The notes: generated by a model from the letters alone, not told the origin. DNA of 64,000 nucleotides from an uncultured Acetobacteraceae bacterium (GCA_903907955.1 CAIVPZ010000049.1:27752-91751), one strand, 5' to 3'. Positions 43,833 through 52,180 are shown, counted from the first letter of the stretch. Made by a program: numbers and translations.

Positions 43833-46342
43833 TGCAAGCTCTTCCGCGTCGGGGGGAATGACAAGATGGCGCCCACATACAGCAGCAGCGCCAGCAACAG
43901 AACCCTGTCATAGCCCGCCTTGATCGCAATCAGGTTGGCGAGTGGCGTCGCCACCACGCTGAAGGCGCCGTTCAGCCCCCAGGCCCAGGGCAGGAACCCG
44001 GCATGGCCCATGCGGGACAGCCCGAGCGGAAACGGCAGGCCGAGCGCCACCGAGGCCGGCGCCAGCAGCGCCAGCACGACCGCCGCCCGCGCCGCGAACG
44101 GCAGGTCCAGCGTCGCCAGCAGGAACGGCTGCAGCGCCACCAGCAACAGCCCGCACCAGGCCGCCACCACCAGCCCCGCCAGCACCGCGCCGCGCCGCTC
44201 GCGCCCCTCGAACCGCCCGGCCAGCATGGCGCCCAGGCCGGAGAACACCAGCATGCCGGTCAGCACCAGGGCAAACCCGGTGGTGCGGTCATTGAGGAAG
44301 AAACTGGCGCGCTCGATCAGCACGATCTCGATCGACAGGAAGCCGAGTCCGAGCGCGGCGAAATACACCGCGGCCCGCAGCGCCCCGGGACCACCGGCGC
44401 GGAACCGCCGCCCGCCCAGCAGCGGCACCGCGAGCACGATCAGCGCCACCACCACCGCCTGCGACAGCACCGCCAGGTTCACCAGCGGCCCCAGCTCGGC
44501 CTGCGGCAGCAGCTCGATCCGCTTCAGGATGGTGCCGAGCCGGGACAGCCGCAGCACGGCATAGAAAGACGGCCGGTCATAGGTGATGGGCGACAGATCG
44601 AACGCCGCGCCGGAAACCGTCGGTTGCCCCAGCAGCACCGCCAGCGCTTCGTCGGCGATGGCATCGTTGGGGCCGTCGCCCGAGGTGACCTCGCCCGCTT
44701 CGAAGGAAACCGCAGGCAAGTCGTTGTATATATTCTTTCTTTCCGCCTCGACGTCGATCCCGGGGAAGAAGCTTATGTCGAATGACCGTTCGTCGCAGAA
44801 CTGCTTGGCGGCCTTGATGCGGTCGGCACCGAACGGCGCGTTCGACACCAGGATGCGCACGTTCCAGGCCGAGCGGATCACCAGCACATGCGCCGGCGCA
44901 TCGGTGACGCCGGCGATCCGCAGGCCCGCGCGCACCGTCGCCAGCATGCGCACCGCATAGGCCGGGAACTCGCGGATCGACACCGGGATGGAGACGATGC
45001 CGCCCGGTGCCAGGGCGCGCAGATAGCCGGCGATCGCCTCGGCGGCGAAGGCGCTGGCATTGGCTTCCGACGAGTCGAGGAAATCGGACGACAGGTCGAT
45101 GACGTCCCAGGCCCCGCCGCCGCGCGTCGCCGCGATCGGCCCGGCGCGGACGATCCGCACCCCCTCCGGCACGGCAAACGGCGGCGAAGGGCCAAAACCA
45201 TTCCGCAGGGCGCCGAGCAGCACCGGCTCGGGTTCCAGCGCCAGCACCTCGGCGGCGCCGAGCGCGCGCGCCTCGGCGATGCGGAACCCGCCCGAGGCAC
45301 CGGCCAGCAGCACCCTTGCCCGCGGGCGCAGCACATAGGGCAGCGCGCCCAGCGTGGCGGGGGCATAGCCTGCCTCCGGCTGGCCCTTGGCGAGGGCGGC
45401 CACCCGGTTGCCGTCGCGAAACAGGCCAAAGCTCTGCGGCGGGCTGGGCAGGCCGAGCATGCCGGCGTTATTGGAGATGTCGGTATCGACCCGCTCGGTG
45501 AAGTCGTCGAGCAGCATGAAGAGTCCACGCGGCGAGGTCAGTTGTCCCGCCACGCGGCTGTCCTGCACGTGAAGGGGCGCGTAGATTGCCTTGAAATCGT
45601 TGATTTCCGCCCGGTCATCCAGCAGCAGCAGCGCTTCCCCTCCGGCCAGCGCCAGCACCGCCAGGGCGAACGCCCGGCCGCGCCGCAGCGGCGCGAAGGC
45701 GGCGGCGGCGGCGAATGGCAGCAGCAGGCAGGGCACCAGCCGGAACGGATGCACCAGCGCCATCAGCCCGAGTACCACCAGCGCCCCGGTGCCGGCGCCG
45801 GTGAGATCGAAGCCGTAAACCCGGCCGACATCCTCGTCGTTGAGGACGAAACACAGGCTGATATACACCCCGGACAGGAAGAAGAATGGCAGCAGAACAG
45901 CGTAGTAGCCGGCGATGTTCCACAACTGGACGGCGAAGGTCGCCGGGTTCTGCAATTGCAGCGGATTGAACGGGTTGACCGTGACCAGGTGGTAACCGAG
46001 CGACGCCGCGACAATCAGCGCCACCGGCAGCGCCGACAGCAGCAGCTTGCCATGCCGGACGAACACGTCCCGCGCCAGCGCCATCGCCACGCCGCTGAAC
46101 GCGAAACCGGCCAGCACGATGGAAATCACCCAGTAGCCGTATTCCGACCATTTCGCGACGGCGAAATACCGGGTCAGCGCGATCTCGAACCCGACCGTCG
46201 CCAGCGACACCAGGAACAGCGGCGCCAGGGTGGAAAAAGCGGCCCGCTTGCGGAGAGACTGTGGAGCTATCGAACCAGTGAATGAACGCCTGCTGGAATC
46301 ATTAACCGCCTCCGGCGAGGCCGGAGTATCGCGTGCATTCAT
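43808..46342 (-). CDS. membrane-embedded spermidine-synthase-like protein
   Basis: An 844-residue protein. Six to seven membrane helices span about residues 40-260 (FLVSLATVGFEIALTRYFAV, WVISIVLAGFAFSGVAMALA). A soluble Rossmann-like domain lies at about 270-600 (RPRARVLLAGASGGFRIAEA, WDVIDLSSDFLDSSE), and further helices at about 610-835. This layout is known from uncharacterised 'spermidine synthase' membrane proteins. The first 31 residues, MNARDTPASPEAVNDSSRRS and FTGSIAPQSLR, are encoded by palindromic element copy 6, whose ATG is the best start. The next in-frame alternative is a GTG at VSLATVG, which would cut into the first helix. It overlaps the isoaspartate-methyltransferase-like gene and follows the hydrolase. 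Confidence 0.82.
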   Translation of the reverse strand: MNARDTPASPEAVNDSSRRSFTGSIAPQSLRKRAAFSTLAPLFLVSLATVGFEIALTRYFAVAKWSEYGYWVISIVLAGFAFSGVAMALARDVFVRHGKLLLSALPVALIVAASLGYHLVTVNPFNPLQLQNPATFAVQLWNIAGYYAVLLPFFFLSGVYISLCFVLNDEDVGRVYGFDLTGAGTGALVVLGLMALVHPFRLVPCLLLPFAAAAAFAPLRRGRAFALAVLALAGGEALLLLDDRAEINDFKAIYAPLHVQDSRVAGQLTSPRGLFMLLDDFTERVDTDISNNAGMLGLPSPPQSFGLFRDGNRVAALAKGQPEAGYAPATLGALPYVLRPRARVLLAGASGGFRIAEARALGAAEVLALEPEPVLLGALRNGFGPSPPFAVPEGVRIVRAGPIAATRGGGAWDVIDLSSDFLDSSEANASAFAAEAIAGYLRALAPGGIVSIPVSIREFPAYAVRMLATVRAGLRIAGVTDAPAHVLVIRSAWNVRILVSNAPFGADRIKAAKQFCDERSFDISFFPGIDVEAERKNIYNDLPAVSFEAGEVTSGDGPNDAIADEALAVLLGQPTVSGAAFDLSPITYDRPSFYAVLRLSRLGTILKRIELLPQAELGPLVNLAVLSQAVVVALIVLAVPLLGGRRFRAGGPGALRAAVYFAALGLGFLSIEIVLIERASFFLNDRTTGFALVLTGMLVFSGLGAMLAGRFEGRERRGAVLAGLVVAAWCGLLLVALQPFLLATLDLPFAARAAVVLALLAPASVALGLPFPLGLSRMGHAGFLPWAWGLNGAFSVVATPLANLIAIKAGYDRVLLLALLLYVGAILSFPPTRKSLQCLNPRSA

Positions 46343-46355
46343 TCACAAACTCTCA
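46251..46355 (-). repeat. palindromic element family A, copy 6
   Basis: A diverged copy of 105 bp. On the minus strand it begins with the TGA that ends the hydrolase gene, then GAGTTTGTGA-ATG, the ATG being the start of the 844-residue membrane protein gene. The inner hairpin CTCCGGC-CTC-GCCGGAG is perfect, the arms TGAATGAATGCACGC / GCAGGCGTTCATTCA mostly pair, and the end reads GGTTCGATAGCTCCACAGTC. The element therefore encodes a stop, a ribosome-site-like GAGAG spacer, a start and about 31 codons. Confidence 0.85.
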
Positions 46356-47225
46356 TGGCCAGACGCGGCGGTGGATGAACGCCTCCACCACCCGGTCGAA
46401 GCGCCCGGGATCGTCCACGAACAGGGCGTGACCGACCCCTTCCATGACCACCGACTCGGCATTCGGGTGATGGTTGGCGAGGTTGAACGCCTGTCCTGCC
46501 CAGGTCGGGCGTACCACATAAAGTACTGGGTGGTCGGTGGAATAGACCGCTTCCTTCCAGAAGCTCCGCGGCACCGGATAGGACCGCAGCGCCGAGGCTG
46601 CGGCCGGCGGCGTGCGCAGGCAGGCCTCGGTCAACCGCTCGAGCCATGGACGCGGCTGCGGACGCAGGAACATGCCATCGACAAAACGCCGCATCTCCTC
46701 GGGTCGCGACAGCTTCGGCAGCTTGGCGCCGCGCCGGGCCGGCCGGGCCGAACCCGCGCCTGAGGCGGACGGCGCCGGGTCCTCGCCCACCGAGTTGTCG
46801 ACCAGCACCAGGCCGGCGACATGGCGGTCGCCATGCTCATGCACGTAGGCCAGGCTGTCCAGCACGCCGAGCGACCAGCCCACCAGCAGCACCGGATCGG
46901 GACCCAGCCGGTCGATCAGTTCGCCGATGTCCTGGCCGCGCCGCCACGGGTCGTGGCCGGTATCGGCGACCTCGCTGTCGCCCTGCGAGCGTGGATCGAA
47001 CGCCACCACCCGGTAGGTTTGCGAGAAGGCGCGGATCTGCGCCTCGAATATCCAGGCCGGCATGGTCCAGCCCGGCACCATGACGACGGTGCGACCGCGG
47101 CCGGCTTCGGTGTAGTGCAGGCGTACGCCGTCGCTGGTCATGAAATACCGGTCGGCCGCGCGCGCCGCCCCCGCCAGCAGCAGGCCGGCGAAAATGAGAC
47201 TCGCGATTGCACCGACGCGTCGCAT
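46353..47225 (-). CDS. exported alpha/beta hydrolase
   Basis: A 290-residue hydrolase with an N-terminal signal (MRRVGAIASLIFAGLLLAGA...RAAD). Fold markers are VVMVPGWTMPAWIFEAQIRA (oxyanion loop), VVAFDPRSQGDSEVADTGHD, the nucleophile elbow LLVGWSLGVLDSLAYV with Ser near residue 115, and the C-terminal VVMEGVGHALFVDDPGRFD with the catalytic His. The substrate is unknown. It heads a run continuing into the spermidine-synthase-like and isoaspartate-methyltransferase-like genes. The ATG at 47225 is chosen because it opens into the signal peptide. The stop TGA comes from palindromic element copy 6. Confidence 0.85.
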   Translation of the reverse strand: MRRVGAIASLIFAGLLLAGAARAADRYFMTSDGVRLHYTEAGRGRTVVMVPGWTMPAWIFEAQIRAFSQTYRVVAFDPRSQGDSEVADTGHDPWRRGQDIGELIDRLGPDPVLLVGWSLGVLDSLAYVHEHGDRHVAGLVLVDNSVGEDPAPSASGAGSARPARRGAKLPKLSRPEEMRRFVDGMFLRPQPRPWLERLTEACLRTPPAAASALRSYPVPRSFWKEAVYSTDHPVLYVVRPTWAGQAFNLANHHPNAESVVMEGVGHALFVDDPGRFDRVVEAFIHRRVWP

Positions 47226-47267
47226 GCGGTCAACTGAGCCGGCAACAGCGCCGATGTCAACAAACGC

Positions 47268-47432
47268 ATGGATGACGAGCCCCCTTCCCGCCGCAATGCC
47301 CTGATCGCCCTGCTCGTCGTGGTGCTGCTCGCGGCGGGCGGGTTCTGGATTTCGCGGGTGCTGCACGATGCCGGCCGCACCGAGGACTGTCTCATGCGCG
47401 GCGGGCACAACTGCGCGCCGATCGGGCGATAG
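47268..47432 (+). CDS. small single-span membrane protein, 54 residues
   Basis: Reads MDDEPPSRRNALIALLVVVL, then LAAGGFWISRVLHDAGRTED and a C-terminal CLMRGGHNCAPIGR with two cysteines. One membrane helix runs at about residues 11-30, with a short Cys-containing outer tail. Proteins of this layout occur beside proA in related bacteria as hypothetical genes, though I cannot cite a family. It is divergent from the hydrolase and ends 11 bp before proA, so it is likely co-transcribed with proA. Confidence 0.6.
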   Translation: MDDEPPSRRNALIALLVVVLLAAGGFWISRVLHDAGRTEDCLMRGGHNCAPIGR

Positions 47433-47443
47433 GGGGCACGGAG

Positions 47444-48736
47444 ATGCGGATGCATATCGAGAACATGCACATCGAGACCGGCCCGGCCACCGACTGGCTG
47501 CGCCAGGCCGGCGCCGCCGCCCGCACCGCTTCGGCGGTGCTGGCGCGGATGCCGGAAGCCGTCCGCAACGACGCCCTGCGCGCCGCCGCGGCGGAACTGC
47601 GGGCGCGCTGCAACTCGATCGTCGCCGCCAACGCCGGCGACCTTGCCGCCTTCGACGCGGCCGGCGGCGGCGGCGCCTTCCGCGACCGGCTGGCGCTGAC
47701 GCCGGCGCGGGTGGCAGCCATGGCGCGCGGGCTGGACGACATCGCCGCCCTGCCCGACCCGCTGGCCCGCACGCTGGCCGACTGGACCCGGCCGAACGGC
47801 CTGCGCATCCGCCGCGTGCCGCAGCCGATCGGCGTCATCGGCATGATCTACGAGAGCCGGCCCAATGTGGGCGCCGACGCCGCCGGGCTGTGCCTCAAGG
47901 CGGGCAGCGCGGTGCTGCTGCGCGGCGGCTCGGACAGTTTCCGCAGCGCCGCCGCGATCCATGCCGCGGTCACCGGGGGATTGCGCGCCGCCGGCGCGCC
48001 GGCCGCGGCGGTGCAGGTGCCGCCCTCCACCGACCGCGCCTATGTCGCCGCCATGCTGGGCGCCGCCGGGCTGATCGACCTGATCATCCCGCGCGGCGGC
48101 AAGGGCCTGGTGCAGCGGGTGATGTCGGAAGCGCGGGTGCCGGTGCTGGCGCATGCCGAGGGGCTTTGCCACACCTATGTCCACGCCGCCGCCGACCCGG
48201 AGATGGCGCGCCGGATCGTGGCCAACGCCAAGATGCGGCGCACCGGCATCTGCGGCGCCACCGAGACGCTGCTGATCGACGCCGCGGTGGCGCCGTCGCT
48301 GCTGCCGGTGCTGGTGGCCGATCTGCGCGCGCTGGGCTGCGACTTCCGCGCCGACGCCCGCGCCCGGGCGATCGTGGCGGACCTGACGCCGGCCAGCGAG
48401 GCCGATTTCGACACCGAATGGCTCGATTCGATCCTGTCGGTCGCCGTGGTGGACGGGGTGGACGACGCGATCGCCCATGTGCTCCGGCACGGCAGCGAAC
48501 ACACCGACGCCATCGTGACGCAGGACGCGGCGGCGGCGCAGCGCTTCATCGACGGCGTGGACAGCGCGGTGGCGATGTGGAACGCCTCGACGCAGTTCTG
48601 CGACGGCGGCGAATTCGGCTTCGGCGCCGAGATCGGCATCGCCACCGGGCGCATCCATGCGCGCGGGCCGGTCGGGCTGGAGCAGCTGACCACCTTCCGC
48701 TACGTGGTGACCGGCAACGGCCAGGTGCGGCCATGA
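47444..48736 (+). CDS. proA: gamma-glutamyl phosphate reductase
   Basis: A 430-residue aldehyde-dehydrogenase-superfamily enzyme that reduces gamma-glutamyl phosphate to glutamate semialdehyde in proline synthesis. Conserved blocks are RRVPQPIGVIGMIYESRPNV, ADAAGLCLKAGSAVLLRGG, KMRRTGICGATETLLID with the catalytic Cys near residue 265, and ASTQFCDGGEFGFGAEIGI. Starts at 47444, 47450 and 47465 are all in frame; 47450 has GGAG at a better spacing. It is followed at once by palindromic element copy 7 and nadD, the usual alphaproteobacterial order. Confidence 0.95.
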   Translation: MRMHIENMHIETGPATDWLRQAGAAARTASAVLARMPEAVRNDALRAAAAELRARCNSIVAANAGDLAAFDAAGGGGAFRDRLALTPARVAAMARGLDDIAALPDPLARTLADWTRPNGLRIRRVPQPIGVIGMIYESRPNVGADAAGLCLKAGSAVLLRGGSDSFRSAAAIHAAVTGGLRAAGAPAAAVQVPPSTDRAYVAAMLGAAGLIDLIIPRGGKGLVQRVMSEARVPVLAHAEGLCHTYVHAAADPEMARRIVANAKMRRTGICGATETLLIDAAVAPSLLPVLVADLRALGCDFRADARARAIVADLTPASEADFDTEWLDSILSVAVVDGVDDAIAHVLRHGSEHTDAIVTQDAAAAQRFIDGVDSAVAMWNASTQFCDGGEFGFGAEIGIATGRIHARGPVGLEQLTTFRYVVTGNGQVRP

Positions 48737-48746
48737 GGCCGGCAAC

Positions 48747-48852
48747 CTGAGAGTTTGTGAATGAATGCCCGCGACGCTCCGATCCGGCCGAAAATATTCA
48801 ACGATTTCAGCGGTTTTTTATTCACAGGTTCGATTGCTTCAAAAGCCCTCAG
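48747..48852 (+). repeat. palindromic element family A, copy 7 (start of nadD)
   Basis: 106 bp beginning CTGAGAGTTTGTGA-ATG, then the core NARDAPIRPK-encoding segment, ATTCAACGATTTCAGCGG, and the long arm TTCACAGGTTCGATTGCTTC ending CCCTCAG. It starts 10 bp after the proA stop and reads in frame into nadD. No ATG, GTG or TTG lies in the nadD frame between the element's ATG and the NadD catalytic motif, so the element must provide initiation. Confidence 0.88.
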
Positions 48853-49453
48853 CGAGCCGGGGCGGTTCGGCGACCGGCGGCGCGGCCGCATCGGCCTGCT
48901 CGGCGGCTCGTTCAATCCGGCGCATGAGGGGCACCGCCACGTCGCCGAACTGGCGCGGCGGCGGCTGCGGCTGGATCAGGTATGGCTGCTGGTCTCGCCG
49001 GGCAATCCGCTGAAGCCGGAAGCGGGCATGGCGCCATTGCCGGTGCGGCTGGCATCGGCGCAGCGGATCGCCGATGGCAAGCGGATCGTGGCGACGGCGA
49101 TCGAGGCGAAGCTCGGCACCCGCTACACCGCCGATACCCTGGCCACCTTGCGCCGGCGCTTCCCGCATGCGCGCTTTGTCTGGATCATGGGCGCGGATAA
49201 TCTGGCGCAATTGCCGCGCTGGCGTCGCTGGCAGCAGATCGTTGCGGGCATGCCGTTTGCCGTGGTGCCCCGGCCAACCTACAATCAGCGTGCGCTCGCC
49301 GGGCAGGCGGCGCGGCGCCTGCGCTGGGCGCGACGTGCCGCCCACCTCGCCCCCGCCCTGGCCGGGATGGCGCCGCCGGCCTGGGTGTTCCTGCCGGCGC
49401 CGCAGCATGCCGCCTCGGCCAGCGCGATTCGTGCCGCCCATCCAGGACCGTGA
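48761..49453 (+). CDS. nadD: nicotinate-nucleotide adenylyltransferase with element-encoded N-terminus
   Basis: A 230-residue protein that adenylates nicotinate mononucleotide in NAD synthesis. The normal protein begins near RIGLLGGSFNPAHEGHRHVA, here residues 43-62, with the nucleotidyltransferase GGSFxPxHxGH motif. WIMGADNLAQLPRWRRW and the C-terminal SASAIRA (SxxxIR) are present. Residues 1-31 (MNARDAPIRPK, IFNDFSGFLF, TGSIASKALS) come from palindromic element copy 7, then a short basic linker follows. There is no alternative ATG/GTG/TTG in frame after the element. Its GAGAG at seven bases from the ATG may serve as ribosome site. The stop overlaps rsfS coding. Confidence 0.9.
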   Translation: MNARDAPIRPKIFNDFSGFLFTGSIASKALSEPGRFGDRRRGRIGLLGGSFNPAHEGHRHVAELARRRLRLDQVWLLVSPGNPLKPEAGMAPLPVRLASAQRIADGKRIVATAIEAKLGTRYTADTLATLRRRFPHARFVWIMGADNLAQLPRWRRWQQIVAGMPFAVVPRPTYNQRALAGQAARRLRWARRAAHLAPALAGMAPPAWVFLPAPQHAASASAIRAAHPGP

Positions 49454-50024
49454 TCCGGAGTACGACGTCATCGCCAGAAAGCCCCCGACCCCGCCTGCGC
49501 CGCCCAACGACCCGCCGGGCACCGCCAACAAGACCACGGCGACGCGCAAGCGGGCCAGCCCGCGCAAACCAACCGGCCCTGCCCTGCCCGCGCCCCCCGG
49601 CACCCCGCGCAAGAAAGCGGTGGCCGCCGGCCCGGCGCCCGCCCGGGTGCGCCCGCTCGAGGCCGTCGAGGTCTCGCGGCTGGACGATCTTCAGCAGGTG
49701 ATCGTCACCAGCCTGGAGGACGACAAGGCGGAGAACATCGTCACCATCGACCTGGCCGGGCGGGCCGCCTTCGCCGACCGGATGGTGTTGGCGACGGGCC
49801 TCGCCGACCGGCAGATCGCCGCCATGGCGACGCATCTGGAAGACAAGCTGGAGGAAGCCGGGCTGAAGCGGGTGCAGATCGAAGGCGCCTCGGGGTCCGA
49901 CTGGGTGCTGATCGACGCCGGCGACATCGTGGTGCACCTGTTCAAGGCGGAGGCGCGGACGATGTATGCGCTGGAACGGATGTGGGGCGCCGAGCTGGAC
50001 GAGGAGTCGCCAGCCCCTGGCTGA
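49407..50024 (+). CDS. rsfS: ribosomal silencing factor RsfS
   Basis: The RsfS/Iojap core fills about residues 90-195: [60 protein letters not shown] and [20 protein letters not shown]. It binds ribosomal protein L14 and blocks subunit joining under starvation. The N-terminal roughly 85 residues are Pro/Lys-rich and disordered. The start is uncertain: ATG 49407 and GTG 49431 lie inside the end of nadD, while GTG codons near 49619 and 49649 would give a protein of standard length. It is part of the proA-nadD-rsfS-rlmH cluster. Confidence 0.88.
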   Translation: MPPRPARFVPPIQDRDPEYDVIARKPPTPPAPPNDPPGTANKTTATRKRASPRKPTGPALPAPPGTPRKKAVAAGPAPARVRPLEAVEVSRLDDLQQVIVTSLEDDKAENIVTIDLAGRAAFADRMVLATGLADRQIAAMATHLEDKLEEAGLKRVQIEGASGSDWVLIDAGDIVVHLFKAEARTMYALERMWGAELDEESPAPG

Positions 50025-50481
50025 ACTGCGGATCATCGCCGTCGGGCGGATCGGCCGGGGACCGGAGGCCGAGCTGGTGGCGCGCTATGCCGGACGGGTC
50101 CGCCCGGCGCTGACGGTGACCGAGGTGGCGGAAGGCCGTGGCAGCGCGGTCGAGATCCGCCGGCGGGAGGCGGCTGCGCTGCTGGCGGCACTGCCGGCGC
50201 AGGCGCTGGCGGTGGTGCTGGACCTCGGCGGCGCGGCGGCGGACACCGCGGCGTTCGCGGCCCGGCTGGGGCGTTGGCTGGAAAGCGGACGGCCGGTTTG
50301 CTTCCTGATCGGCGGTGCCGAGGGGCTGGACCGGTCGGTGCTCGACCGGGGCGATTGCGTGCTGTCGCTGGGAGCGCTGACCTGGCCGCATATGCTGGCG
50401 CGGGTGATGCTGGCCGAGCAGATCTTCCGTGCGCGGAGCCTGGCTTCGGGGCATCCCTATCATCGGGCTTTTCGGCCCTGA
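49966..50481 (+). CDS. rlmH: 23S rRNA (pseudouridine1915-N3)-methyltransferase
   Basis: A SPOUT-class methyltransferase. The core begins [20 protein letters not shown]. The SAM-binding knot is at the C-terminus ([55 protein letters not shown]). The family normally starts a few residues before LRIIAVG. No ATG/GTG is close, so translation begins either at ATG 49966 inside rsfS, adding about 19 residues, or at a CTG near 50017. The end differs slightly from the usual ...GHPYHRA. Element copy 8 follows 33 bp later. Confidence 0.9.
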   Translation: MRWNGCGAPSWTRSRQPLAELRIIAVGRIGRGPEAELVARYAGRVRPALTVTEVAEGRGSAVEIRRREAAALLAALPAQALAVVLDLGGAAADTAAFAARLGRWLESGRPVCFLIGGAEGLDRSVLDRGDCVLSLGALTWPHMLARVMLAEQIFRARSLASGHPYHRAFRP

Positions 50482-50513
50482 CGATATCGGCCAGGGGCAA
50501 AGGCGCGCAGGCA

Positions 50514-50597
50514 CGTTTGCGAATGAACCCTCGCTGATATCATTGAGATCATCCGGCAAGATCGGAGCGGCGCGGGCATTCATTCACAAACTCTCAG
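50514..50597 (-). repeat. palindromic element family A, copy 8 (short)
   Basis: 84 bp, with short arms on both sides: GTTTGCGAATGAACCCTCGC on the left and GCGGGCATTCATTCACAAAC followed by TCTCAG on the right. The minus-strand frame MNARAAPILPDDLNDISE followed by GSFANVP is open. It lies downstream of rlmH and faces the promoter region of the next gene, so it supplies no start or stop. Confidence 0.83.
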
Positions 50598-51071
50598 TGC
50601 CGGTCAGGAATAAACCGCTTGATCTGATTTGTTGTGTGGTCGGATCGTATGGTTCCATTCGCCGTGGGCGGCAGCGCGCAGGATCCGCAGCCCTGGCCGC
50701 ATTGATTCAGATCAATGCCGCGCGCCCGCGCCGTTCAATATCGTGTTACCTATTGGACCGGCCGCGCACGCTGAGCGCAACGAGTCTTTTATGCAACGAA
50801 TTGCTGTCCCTTTGCTTTCATCGGCGCCTGCCGGAGACCCGCTCGGCAAGGGACTGCCGATGTCGCAGCGGCAGTTAAGGAGCGGCCCGGTGCCTGCTTC
50901 CCGGTGCCGGGCCGCTCGCCTTCCCCACGGGACTTGGCCATGCGTGCATATGCCTGCCGGTAGCTATCGACCGTGTTCCATCCGGCCCCGCGGTGGTGTC
51001 TGATGCGCCGGGCAGCACGGGACGCACACGCATGGAACGGGACATCAACAGCAGCGTGATGGGGGCCAACG
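50598..51071. other. 474-bp region without a firm gene; anaerobox and hairpin
   Basis: No protein of recognisable family is seen. The stretch is A/T-richer at its left end, holds a perfect FNR-type box at 50702, a possible -10 (CAATAT at 50735) and, 170 bp on, an 11-bp G/C stem (GAGCGGCCCGG 50880-50890 with CCGGGCCGCTC 50907-50917) lacking a T-run. A 70-residue frame, MQRIAVPLLSSAPAGDPLGK..., runs from ATG 50790 to 51003 but has a weak ribosome site. It could be a short regulated transcript, coding or not. Confidence 0.45.
50702..50715 (+). promoter_or_regulatory. perfect FNR-type anaerobox
   Basis: TTGATTCAGATCAA is an exact match to the FNR consensus TTGAT-N4-ATCAA. A -10-like CAATAT lies 20 bp to the right, placing a start near 50748 with the box centred near -40, which is class II activator geometry. 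The downstream unit is either the small frame at 50790, a non-coding RNA, or the CoA-transferase at 51072. Confidence 0.7.
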
Positions 51072-52172
51072 GTGGCACCGCCAGCGCCTGACCCCCGCCC
51101 GCTCGCAGGGCTTTTCGTGGTGGATTTTTCCACCCTGCTGCCCGGCCCGCTCGCCACCCTCATCCTGGCCGAGGCCGGCGCCGAGGTGATCAAAGTCGAA
51201 CGCCCCGGCACCGGCGACGACATGCGCCACTTCCCGCCGCAGATCGCCGGCGGCAGCGCCGTCTTCGCCCTGCTCAACCGCGGCAAGCGGAGCCTCGCCC
51301 TCGACCTCAAGGCAGCCGGTGCGATGGAACGCCTGCGCCCGCTGCTGGCACGCGCCGATGTGCTGGTGGAGCAGTTCCGCCCCGGTGTCATGGACCGGCT
51401 CGGCCTTGGCTATGCCGCGCTGTCGGCGCTCAATCCAGGGCTGATCTACTGCTCCATCACCGGCTACGGCCAGCACGGGCCGCGTGCCCATCTGGCCGGC
51501 CACGACCTGACCTACATGGCCGATTCCGGCCTGCTCGGCCTGGTCGCCGGGGCAGACGGCACGCCGGTGCTGCCGCCGGCGCTGGTGGCCGATATCGGCG
51601 GCGGCGCCTATCCGGCGGTGATCAACATCCTGCTTGCCCTGCAGGCACGCGCCCGCAGCGGACGCGGTTGCCAGCTCGACATATCCATGCACGACAACCT
51701 GCTGCCGTTCGCCTTCGCCGCCCTGGCCGAGGGGTTCGCCGCCGGCGGCTTCCCCGCCGCCAACACGCTGCTGACCCATGGCGGCTCGCCGCGCTACCAG
51801 ATCTACCGCATGGCGGACGGACGCTGCCTCGCCGCCGCCCCCCTGGAAGACAAGTTCTGGCGGGCGTTCTGCGACGCCGCCGGCCTGCCCGAGACCGCCG
51901 GCACCGCCGAGGTGGCAACCTGCGTCGCCGCCCATGACAGCGCCGAATGGGGCCGCCGCCTGGCCGGGCGCGATGTCTGCTGCGCCATCGTCGCCACCCC
52001 GGAGGAAGCCGCCGCCGACCCGCATTTCGCCGCGCGCGGCCTGTTCGCCCATCGCGTGCGCACCGCCGGTGGCGAACTGCCGGCCCTGCCGGTGCCGGTC
52101 GACCCGCAATTCCGCGCCGCCCCCGGCATACGGGACAGCCCCGCTTTGGGCGAAGCCGGCGCGGATTCCTGA
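51072..52172 (+). CDS. CaiB/BaiF (racemase-like) CoA-transferase family protein
   Basis: A 366-residue class III CoA-transferase-fold protein. Typical blocks are LAGLFVVDFSTLLPGPLATL, LAEAGAEVIKVERPGTGDDM, FALLNRGKRSLALDLKA, LVEQFRPGVMDRLGLGYAAL and ALNPGLIYCSITGYGQHGP. It also has AGHDLTYMADSGLLGLVAG, a GHD motif nearer to alpha-methylacyl-CoA racemase than to formyl-CoA transferase, and the C-terminal DPHFAARGLFAH. Translation starts at GTG 51072. It probably moves or racemises an acyl-CoA; the substrate is unknown. The TPR glycosyltransferase begins nine bases after its stop. Confidence 0.9.
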   Translation: MAPPAPDPRPLAGLFVVDFSTLLPGPLATLILAEAGAEVIKVERPGTGDDMRHFPPQIAGGSAVFALLNRGKRSLALDLKAAGAMERLRPLLARADVLVEQFRPGVMDRLGLGYAALSALNPGLIYCSITGYGQHGPRAHLAGHDLTYMADSGLLGLVAGADGTPVLPPALVADIGGGAYPAVINILLALQARARSGRGCQLDISMHDNLLPFAFAALAEGFAAGGFPAANTLLTHGGSPRYQIYRMADGRCLAAAPLEDKFWRAFCDAAGLPETAGTAEVATCVAAHDSAEWGRRLAGRDVCCAIVATPEEAAADPHFAARGLFAHRVRTAGGELPALPVPVDPQFRAAPGIRDSPALGEAGADS

Positions 52173-52180
52173 CCGGCGGC

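Noticed and set aside
49942..50583. 213-codon ORF antisense to rlmH that begins with the element peptide
   Set aside because: It is the element frame running on into antisense rlmH; codon use is non-coding.
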